A DNA stretch of 5,251 nucleotides from Clostridia bacterium. Its GTDB lineage: Bacteria; Bacillota; Clostridia; RGIG6154. The notes beneath the pieces were generated by a model. That model did not search any database, was not told the DNA's origin, and was given only the letters and a program-made list of their open reading frames with translations. Shown in pieces: positions 1-5,251 of the stretch. The stretch covers positions 1 to 5,251 of the forward strand of contig JAGARF010000070.1 in the NCBI GenBank assembly GCA_017622395.1. The letters are read 5' to 3'. A program made the translations under genes and the position numbers. Within the stretch, counting starts at the first letter, position 1. Every line of letters starts with the position of its first letter.

Positions 1-2181
1 ACGGCTACAGATGAAGTTGCTTTAACAGAAGATGCATACATCAGAGAAGGTCGCATTCAAATTGATTATGACAAAATATACAAAGTAGGTTCTTCAGGTG
101 CCGATAAATATTTCGGCAAAGAAATTACTTTCTATTATTCAGAGGATAATGGAGAATACACAATCCAGAGCTGTAAGCCTACAAACTCAAACAAAGAATC
201 TGTTTTTTCTCCCGAGCAGATAAAACATTTGAGTGAAAGCGAAATAGAGGTTTATACTGATGAAAATCAGGACGCTTACGACTCATACACTGTTGCCTCA
301 GATGTTAAGCTTATATACAACAACTATCCTGCTTCCTATAAGGAAACATCTGCAGGATATCTGGATGCTACATACAAGCCTTACAGTGGTAGTATGAAAC
401 TTATTGATAACGACGGCAACAATGCTATTGATGTTATAATCATCACAGATGCAAAGCCATTTGTTGTAAGTGCTATTGATACAAATAAAAAGTTACTTTA
501 CAATATATATGACTCATCAGATGTTTTAGACCTTAGTGAAGGCTCAAGCAGAAAGATTACTATCAAAAAGGGAAGTTCTTCCCTTACCTTCTCATCAATT
601 GCTAAAGACAATGTTTTACTTGTATCTAAAAGCCTTAATACAACAGGAACAAAGCACATTACCATTGAGATTGTATCTAATACTAAATCAGGTGTTATCA
701 AGGCTATTAACAAAGAGGACCAGGCTATTACAGTCGGTTCTGAAACATATGAAGTCGCTGATATATGCTGGAATAAATATGAGAGCAAATTCAATATGGA
801 CAGCTCAGTTACAATTTACCTTGACAATATGAACAAGGTTGTTTATGTTGTTGAAAACACAGCAGGAGCAAGCTCTTATACATATGGTTATCTTATCAGT
901 GCAGGAGAAGAAGGCAGAGGCGGTGTTTCTTCAGAACAGATTGTTGCAACGATTTTTACGCAGGCAGGAATTAAAAACACTTATCCTTTTGCTGAAAAGG
1001 TTAAATATTACGGCTACAACCCTGAAAATCCTGATGTAGCTTACACAGGTGATCAGCTCTCTCCTGAAGAAGTTCTTGCTTGCCTTGAATCCAAAGCAAG
1101 AGAAGATATAAATCAGGATAAACACAAAATAAAGAATGACAAAGGCGAAGAAGAGGAAAAAGCGGCTGTAACAACAGACTATTCACAGCTTGTTAAATAT
1201 TTACTTAATTCAAAAAGTCAAATCAGTGCAATATTTACATCTGTTCCTAAAAAAGACGGTCTTGAAATTAAAAACAATCTTATATTAGGAACTGGAACAA
1301 AATACGAAGTATACAAAAAAAGCACTTCATCAACACAGATGTTTGGAACAAACGCTGTTAATTCATCAACAAAATTCTTTTATGTTCCTGCAGACAGAGC
1401 AAATACAGATGATTATGCTGTAAGTAGTAATTCAAATCTTGTAAGCTCAAGATCTTACTATTATGAAACATATGATGTTGAGAACGGATATGCTAAAGTA
1501 GCTATCGTTTTTGGTGATACTACTCCTCCTGTATACGATGTATCTTCTCCTATAGTTGTTGTTTCAAAAATTCAGGATGTTAACACAGAGGATGGTCCTG
1601 CTCATAAATTTTATATCAATGGCTCAACAACTGAAAGTTCTTCATATAAAACTGAAAATGAATCAGTTCTTTCAGGGGTTAAAGTGGGCGATGTTATCAA
1701 GATTAAGCGTAAAACAGACGGAACGGTTACAGGGGTTATGAAACTCTTCTCGCCTGCAGACAACTTCCTTTATACATATGCAGACGGTTCTCAAAGACTT
1801 GCATCAACAGATAATATTGATATCAGAGAGGCTATAAAAGACGGACCTTCAACAGGTGATTTCTGTATCGTATATGGTACTGCACACCAGAGATATCCGG
1901 ACAATATGTTTGTTGCTCTTGCAGATGTTGTTGTCGAAAAAGACGACGAGGGTAAAATAATTAATGCTACACTTGATACTACAGATTTATATCCTGTAGC
2001 ATTTGGTTCATCGACAAAATTCTATACCTACTCCAAGAGTAAGAATACTGTTGAAGTAGTTGCTGACTCTATTAACTCTTCAGCAATTATGAGTTTTAAA
2101 GATGCAAAAGCAGGTGCGTCACAGGTTTATGTATCATTAGTTGATGGTGTACCAACATTTGTTCTCATCTTAATTGACTAA
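1..2181 (+). CDS. Large surface protein, C-terminal 726 residues (5'-partial), paralogue of the downstream SLH protein
   Basis: The frame is open from the first base to TAA at 2179-2181, so this is the 3' part of a gene starting upstream. A TTG at 229 is not a credible start because coding similarity continues before it. No named domain is recognised. The visible part aligns by eye with residues 231 onward of the gene at 2711: TATD at codons 1-4, EGR at 16-18, GSMKLID at 130-136, the YLD...YLISAG stretch at 273-302, VGDVI at 562-566 and IVYG at 623-626 all have counterparts in order. About 230 residues, probably a signal peptide and SLH repeats, are therefore inferred to be missing. Codons 136-144 (DNDGNNAID) resemble a calcium-binding Asp/Asn loop. 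Codons 365-388 form a Lys/Glu-rich insertion shorter or absent in the paralogue. The product is rich in Ser, Thr, Asp and Tyr, as expected of an exported beta-rich protein. A cell-surface location is inferred from the paralogue, not seen directly. Confidence 0.85.
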   Translation, partial: TATDEVALTEDAYIREGRIQIDYDKIYKVGSSGADKYFGKEITFYYSEDNGEYTIQSCKPTNSNKESVFSPEQIKHLSESEIEVYTDENQDAYDSYTVASDVKLIYNNYPASYKETSAGYLDATYKPYSGSMKLIDNDGNNAIDVIIITDAKPFVVSAIDTNKKLLYNIYDSSDVLDLSEGSSRKITIKKGSSSLTFSSIAKDNVLLVSKSLNTTGTKHITIEIVSNTKSGVIKAINKEDQAITVGSETYEVADICWNKYESKFNMDSSVTIYLDNMNKVVYVVENTAGASSYTYGYLISAGEEGRGGVSSEQIVATIFTQAGIKNTYPFAEKVKYYGYNPENPDVAYTGDQLSPEEVLACLESKAREDINQDKHKIKNDKGEEEEKAAVTTDYSQLVKYLLNSKSQISAIFTSVPKKDGLEIKNNLILGTGTKYEVYKKSTSSTQMFGTNAVNSSTKFFYVPADRANTDDYAVSSNSNLVSSRSYYYETYDVENGYAKVAIVFGDTTPPVYDVSSPIVVVSKIQDVNTEDGPAHKFYINGSTTESSSYKTENESVLSGVKVGDVIKIKRKTDGTVTGVMKLFSPADNFLYTYADGSQRLASTDNIDIREAIKDGPSTGDFCIVYGTAHQRYPDNMFVALADVVVEKDDEGKIINATLDTTDLYPVAFGSSTKFYTYSKSKNTVEVVADSINSSAIMSFKDAKAGASQVYVSLVDGVPTFVLILID

Positions 2182-2193
2182 ATATTTTAAATG

Positions 2194-2212
2194 GGCGACC
2201 CAAAGGGTCGCC
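2194..2212 (+). other. GC-rich perfect hairpin just after the stop codon
   Basis: An 8-bp perfect stem, GGCGACCC (2194-2201) with GGGTCGCC (2205-2212), closes an AAA triloop 12 bases after the TAA of the first gene. The following bases are ATTATATA rather than a T-run, so it is a poor terminator alone. It stands directly before a true terminator and may stabilise the 3' end of the mRNA or back up termination. The structure is seen in the sequence; the role is inferred. Confidence 0.6.
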
Positions 2213-2219
2213 ATTATAT

Positions 2220-2261
2220 AAAAGCAAGGACCGAAGGTTAAACCTTCGGTCCTGCTTTTTT
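2220..2261 (+). terminator. Strong rho-independent terminator of the first gene
   Basis: GGACCGAAGG (2228-2237) pairs perfectly with CCTTCGGTCC (2243-2252) around a small TTAAA apex. With one bulged A at 2227 the stem extends through AAAGCA (2221-2226) and TGCTTT (2253-2258). The RNA would end in a run of six U (2256-2261). The A-rich left arm means the hairpin could also work on the minus strand, but no gene approaches from the right. It lies 38 bases after the stop codon and separates the two large genes transcriptionally. Confidence 0.9.
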
Positions 2262-2400
2262 GGAGTGTTATAAATAGGATTTAGAGAGAGTTTCTTGTTC
2301 CTACAGTTTGAATTATAATTTAATGCTTTGAAAAAGAAATGTTTTATTTGTGAAAGTTTTATGAAATAACACAAAGAGGTATTTATAAATTATTTTAGAT
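2262..2400. other. AT-rich intergenic stretch with no recognised feature
   Basis: This is the left part of the 529-base gap between the two coding regions. It holds no credible coding frame with a ribosome binding site, no RNA gene and no strong repeat. A TATAAT at 2314-2319 lacks a matching -35 box at normal spacing. Confidence 0.6.
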
Positions 2401-2402
2401 GT

Positions 2403-2580
2403 TGCGTTGTTTTAATGAAGTATTGCTATGCAATATGAAGCACATGCAGAGCCTGTATGAAGCAGACTCGCGTTGCTCGTCTATGATGCAAAACTTGCTT
2501 TTAAATGTGCGTAGCATACATCATAGCGAAGCTACTTCATTTTGCGAAGCAATGCTTAATTTGTCGAAGGCAAGCTTCAT
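2403..2580. repeat. Array of mini-hairpins in a long imperfect inverted repeat
   Basis: Short palindromes with a GC-NNN-GC core recur: GCTATGC 2425-2431, GCAGAGC 2446-2452, GCGTTGC 2470-2476, GCGTAGC 2509-2515, GCGAAGC 2526-2532 and GCGAAGC 2544-2550. A variant, TCGAAGG, lies at 2564-2570 and a decayed unit near 2403. They are separated by hexamers about 20 bases apart. On the left these read ATGAAG (2415, 2435, 2457) then ATGATG (2483). On the right they read CATCAT (2519), CTTCAT (2535), CTTAAT (2555) and CTTCAT (2575). The right series is the left in reverse complement, with the variant ATGATG/CATCAT on the inner side of both arms. For example, 2415-2440 matches the reverse complement of 2535-2560 at 21 of 26 positions. 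The array lies between a terminator and a promoter, so it probably acts as DNA or is a mobile or relic palindromic element. The family is not identified. Confidence 0.8.
2524..2573 (+). repeat. Three consecutive GAA-loop mini-hairpins
   Basis: TAGC-GAA-GCTA (2524-2534) and TTGC-GAA-GCAA (2542-2552) are perfect 4-bp stems. TTGTC-GAA-GGCAA (2561-2573) is a 5-bp stem with one G-T pair. All three expose the same GAA loop closed by C-G. The heptamer GCGAAGC in the first two is known from physical studies as an exceptionally stable single-stranded DNA mini-hairpin with a sheared G-A pair. Compensating stem changes around a constant core indicate that structure, not sequence, is conserved between units. 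Confidence 0.8.
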
Positions 2581-2608
2581 TGGAAACAGGGTATGCCCTG
2601 TTTCCAAT
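2579..2608. repeat. 13-bp palindrome with TATG loop closing the array
   Basis: The bases 2579-2591 (core GGAAACAGGG) pair without mismatch with 2596-2608 (core CCCTGTTTCC) around a four-base loop. It abuts the last CTTCAT of the array and has a much longer stem than the other units. No T-run follows (ATTTG), so a terminator reading to the right is unlikely. It ends 30 bases before the -35 box of the next gene. An operator or the terminus of the repeat element are both possible. Confidence 0.75.
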
Positions 2609-2638
2609 ATTTGTGGGTTGAAAGTTTATGTGTTTTCC

Positions 2639-2667
2639 TTTACAATCATAGCTGTGGTTGACATAAT
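2639..2667 (+). promoter_or_regulatory. Sigma-A-type promoter for the SLH protein gene
   Basis: The -35 box TTTACA (2639-2644) and the -10 box CATAAT (2662-2667) each match consensus at five of six bases and are spaced by 17 bp. A TG at 2659-2660, one base before the -10, adds an extended -10 element. Transcription would start near 2674, giving a leader of about 37 bases that carries the ribosome binding site. This implies the gene has its own promoter rather than relying on read-through past the terminator near 2261. Confidence 0.7.
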
Positions 2668-2695
2668 AAGAAATTATGAAAACCAAAAAATTAAT

Positions 2696-2703
2696 AAGGG
2701 GGA
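2696..2703 (+). promoter_or_regulatory. Ribosome binding site, AAGGGGGA
   Basis: A G-rich Shine-Dalgarno sequence close to AAGGAGG ends seven bases before the ATG at 2711. It fixes the start of the large gene, because the next residues form a typical signal peptide. No comparable site lies before the overlapping frame that opens at 2399. Confidence 0.85.
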
Positions 2704-2710
2704 CATATAA

Positions 2711-5251
2711 ATGTCAAAATTTTCAAAAATAGTTTCATATGTTCTGGCTATGATACTTGCCTTTGGAATGTTTACACCTGTTATGGCGTACAGTGTGGCA
2801 GACGATGTTAAGGGTACAGCTTTTGAAGAAGCTGCCGCAACACTCGGTGCACTTGACATTATGATTGGTGACGACAAAGGCGATTTCAGACCCGATGATA
2901 CTGTTACAAGAGCAGAATTTGCAAAAATTGCAGTTCATCTTTTAGGACTTTCAGATGTGGCTGAAAGCTCAAAGGAAGTTTCTAAATATCCTGATGTAAG
3001 CGTTGACCACTGGGCAAACGGTTATATCAATGTTGCAACAGCACAGGGTCTTATTATCGGTGACGATACAGGCACATTTAGACCTGAGGACGGTATTTCA
3101 TACCAGGAAGCAAACACAATCTTAATCAGACTTTTAGGTTATGAAAAGCTTGCTTTAAACAAGGGTGGGTACCCAACAGGTTACCTGGTTCAGGCGAACG
3201 ACATCGGTCTTACTAAAAAAGCAAGTGCATCAGGTGTTAAGGGATGCTCAAGAGGCATAACAGCACAGCTTGCGTTTAATGCACTTACAATCAACCTTAT
3301 GGAAGCTACAGGCTACACAGACGGCAACCTTTCTTACGAAGTTACAGAAAAAACAATTCTTGAAAACAAATTAAATGTTGAAAAGAAAACAGGTATTGTT
3401 ACAGCAACAGATGTTACAAGCCTTTCAGGCGGAGCTGCACTTGATGAAGGCAGAGTTGAATTTGACAGCAAAGACATTTTCTTCACAGGCGTATCAAAAG
3501 CAGACAGACTTTTAGGCAGATTTGTAACCTACTATGTTAAAACTGAAGAAAACGGTGATAAAACTGTTATTCTTGCAAGAGCAGATGAAAACAAAAACAC
3601 CGTTATAACAATTGATGTAAAAGATTTAACAAAAGAAATAACAAAAGATTCCACTTCTGTTTTCTACAAGGAAAATGAAGATGCTACAGAAGAAGAATTA
3701 CTCCTTGGTGACGGCTTTAAAGTGGTATACAATGACAAATACGCAAAAGAACTTTCAAATCCGAAAACAGGTACAATTACACTTATAGATTCAACAAGAG
3801 ATAACAAGTATGATACAGTATTCATCAACGAATATGTAACTTATGTTATTGATGATGTTTCAACAGCAGGTAAAAAGGTTTATGACAAATATGAAAAACC
3901 TGCCCTTGACTTTAACACAGACAAAAACAAGAACCTCATCGTAATTCTTGAAGATGCAAAGGGCAACGAAGTTAAATTTGAAGACCTTAAAGAATGGACA
4001 GTTCTCTCTGTTTACAAAAACACAGACTATATCAGAGCAATTGTTTCAACAAAGTCTGTAACAGGTAAGCTTGACGAGCGTTCAGAAGCAGACAAAACAA
4101 TCGGTATTGACGGCGAACACTTTGAGATTGCTGACAACAGAGAGTTCAAAGACTATACACTTGGTCTTGAAGGTACTTTCTACCTTGATGCACAAGGCAA
4201 AATTGCAGCATACGATGCAGAAGTTAAAAAAGGCAGTCAGTATGCATACCTTGTTGCAGCAGGAACATCAGGTTCAATTTCAAGCTACCTTGACATTAAA
4301 TATTTTGCAGAAGACGGAAGTGTTGTAACAGCAGAGGCTGCAAGCAAAATCAAAATTGACGGCACAACCTATTCAGATGCAGAGGAAGCATACAAAGCAC
4401 TCTTAAAAGACGGAAAAATAGTTCCGCAGATTGTAATGCTTGATGTTAACGCAGAAGGCAAGGTATCAACAATCGATATGGCAGAAGACAAAACAGCATC
4501 ATTCCCTTCAAGCTTTGAAAAGGATATGTTTGCGTTAAACTTCAAAGGTGAGGACTTAGTTTTCAAAGCATCAGCAGGTAAGCTTACAATTATGAAAGAC
4601 GGCAAAGCTACAGGCTCTATCGGCATCAATGAAGACACAAAGGTATTAATTGTACCGAAAGACTCAACAGATACAGACGAAATGGAAATCGGCTCAATCA
4701 AAACCTTTACAGACGAAAGCAAATACAATGTTGAAGTGTTTGATCTTAAAGAAGATATGACAGCAGGACTTATCAGAGTTACAAACATTGTAAACACAGG
4801 TAAGCTTGATTCATCATTAGCGGTAATCGAAAAGATTTCTCTTACAAAAAATGAAGATGATGAACAAATCCACAAGCTTACAGTTAAAATCGACGGCGAA
4901 AGCAAAGTTATTTCAACTGAAGACGATACAATTATCACAAAAGACGGAAAAACCCTTAAATCAGGCGACATTATTCAGTTCACAACAAATGCAAAGGGCG
5001 AAATGGACGGCTTTACACTTCTCTTTGATACAGACAGCAAAGCAACAGAATTCAGCAAATCTTACGGCGACGATAACGAAATGGTTATAGTTTACGGTAA
5101 GGTGGTTAAGAAATTCTCAGACTCAATCAATGTAACTGTAAATTCAGCAACAGCACAAAACTATTCAACAACCAACGCAACTGTTTTAAAACTTGACACA
5201 GCTAAAACAACAAACAACGTAACAGTTACAGATGCAGGCGAAATCTCTAAA
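2711..5251 (+). CDS. SLH-domain cell-surface protein, N-terminal 847 residues (3'-partial)
   Basis: The frame runs from ATG to the window edge with no stop. Residues 1-26 are a signal peptide: Lys at 3 and 6, a hydrophobic core at about 8-22, and cleavage likely after V-M-A at 26. SLH repeat 1 spans about 37-80 (GDFRPDD, then TRAE at 66-69). SLH repeat 2 spans about 93-143 (YPDV, HWA, GTFRPED, with SYQE at 130-133 where TRAE is usual). A degenerate third repeat lies at about 154-198 (ITAQ at 183-186). SLH triplets bind secondary cell-wall polysaccharide, so the product is inferred to be an S-layer or S-layer-like envelope protein. The rest, about 210-847, is Thr/Asp/Lys-rich, probably beta-sandwich or small-barrel modules; TGKLD occurs twice (451-455 and about 698-702). 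No catalytic motif is recognised. From alignment with the upstream paralogue's C terminus, about 35-50 residues remain beyond the window, giving a full length near 890. It has its own promoter and ribosome binding site. Confidence 0.93.
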   Translation, partial: MSKFSKIVSYVLAMILAFGMFTPVMAYSVADDVKGTAFEEAAATLGALDIMIGDDKGDFRPDDTVTRAEFAKIAVHLLGLSDVAESSKEVSKYPDVSVDHWANGYINVATAQGLIIGDDTGTFRPEDGISYQEANTILIRLLGYEKLALNKGGYPTGYLVQANDIGLTKKASASGVKGCSRGITAQLAFNALTINLMEATGYTDGNLSYEVTEKTILENKLNVEKKTGIVTATDVTSLSGGAALDEGRVEFDSKDIFFTGVSKADRLLGRFVTYYVKTEENGDKTVILARADENKNTVITIDVKDLTKEITKDSTSVFYKENEDATEEELLLGDGFKVVYNDKYAKELSNPKTGTITLIDSTRDNKYDTVFINEYVTYVIDDVSTAGKKVYDKYEKPALDFNTDKNKNLIVILEDAKGNEVKFEDLKEWTVLSVYKNTDYIRAIVSTKSVTGKLDERSEADKTIGIDGEHFEIADNREFKDYTLGLEGTFYLDAQGKIAAYDAEVKKGSQYAYLVAAGTSGSISSYLDIKYFAEDGSVVTAEAASKIKIDGTTYSDAEEAYKALLKDGKIVPQIVMLDVNAEGKVSTIDMAEDKTASFPSSFEKDMFALNFKGEDLVFKASAGKLTIMKDGKATGSIGINEDTKVLIVPKDSTDTDEMEIGSIKTFTDESKYNVEVFDLKEDMTAGLIRVTNIVNTGKLDSSLAVIEKISLTKNEDDEQIHKLTVKIDGESKVISTEDDTIITKDGKTLKSGDIIQFTTNAKGEMDGFTLLFDTDSKATEFSKSYGDDNEMVIVYGKVVKKFSDSINVTVNSATAQNYSTTNATVLKLDTAKTTNNVTVTDAGEISK

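Noticed and set aside
229..2181. A separate gene starting at the TTG at 229
   Set aside because: The frame is open to base 1, similarity to the downstream paralogue continues through codons 1-76, and no signal peptide follows the TTG.
2314..2319. A perfect TATAAT as the -10 of a second promoter
   Set aside because: The position 17 bases upstream is TTTCTT, a poor -35, there is no extended -10 TG, and the surroundings are AT-rich enough to give it by chance.
2165..2374. A minus-strand small protein over the terminator region
   Set aside because: It reads through both hairpins and has no ribosome binding site or recognisable sequence features.
2415..2580. A CRISPR array
   Set aside because: The regularly spaced conserved parts are only hexamers, they flip orientation midway, and the intervening sequences are themselves palindromes rather than unique spacers.
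2658..2663. A perfect TTGACA as a -35 box
   Set aside because: No -10 box lies 16-18 bases downstream (the sequence there is AAACCAA). It overlaps the extended -10 of the better promoter TTTACA-N17-CATAAT.
2399..2710. A 103-residue open frame across the intergenic repeat
   Set aside because: It has no ribosome binding site, its sequence is a translation of the hairpin array, and it runs through the promoter and Shine-Dalgarno of the next gene.
4369..4971. A 200-residue open frame on the minus strand
   Set aside because: It lies wholly inside the SLH-protein gene and is a Ser/Val/Ile-rich antisense translation of Thr/Asp/Lys-rich coding, with no start signals.

Overview
The window looks like chromosomal DNA of a low-GC, Gram-positive-type anaerobe, probably a member of the Clostridia. 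The evidence is AT-rich coding with AGA-dominated arginine codons, G-rich Shine-Dalgarno and sigma-A-type promoter signals, U-tailed intrinsic terminators, and a large exported protein carrying S-layer homology (SLH) domains. Genus cannot be decided from the sequence alone.

Layout: bases 1-2181 are the 3' part of a large surface-protein gene that begins upstream of the window. It ends at a TAA and is followed by two closely spaced hairpins, the second a strong intrinsic terminator (about 2220-2261). Bases 2262-2400 are AT-rich and show nothing I can name. Bases 2403-2608 hold an unusual array of very short hairpins, separated by ATGAAG-type hexamers on the left and their reverse complement, CTTCAT, on the right. 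The whole is a long imperfect inverted repeat, capped by a 13-bp palindrome. A good promoter (TTTACA-17 bp-CATAAT with an extended -10 TG) and a G-rich ribosome binding site precede the second large gene at 2711. That gene is open to the window edge (847 codons, no stop).

The second gene encodes a signal peptide, two recognisable SLH repeats plus a degenerate third, and a long beta-rich, Thr/Asp/Lys-rich region I do not recognise as a named domain. By eye, the first gene's product is colinear with that region over nearly its whole length, starting ungapped at its first visible residues (TATD...EGR). The two genes are therefore tandem, diverged paralogues. The first probably lacks only its signal peptide and SLH part here, about 230 residues. 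The second should stop roughly 35-50 codons beyond the window.

Both proteins are inferred to be cell-envelope (S-layer or S-layer-like) components, anchored non-covalently to secondary cell-wall polysaccharide. Each has its own transcription signals, so they are neighbours by duplication rather than one operon. The most unusual non-coding feature is the mini-hairpin array, which sits between the terminator of one paralogue and the promoter of the next.
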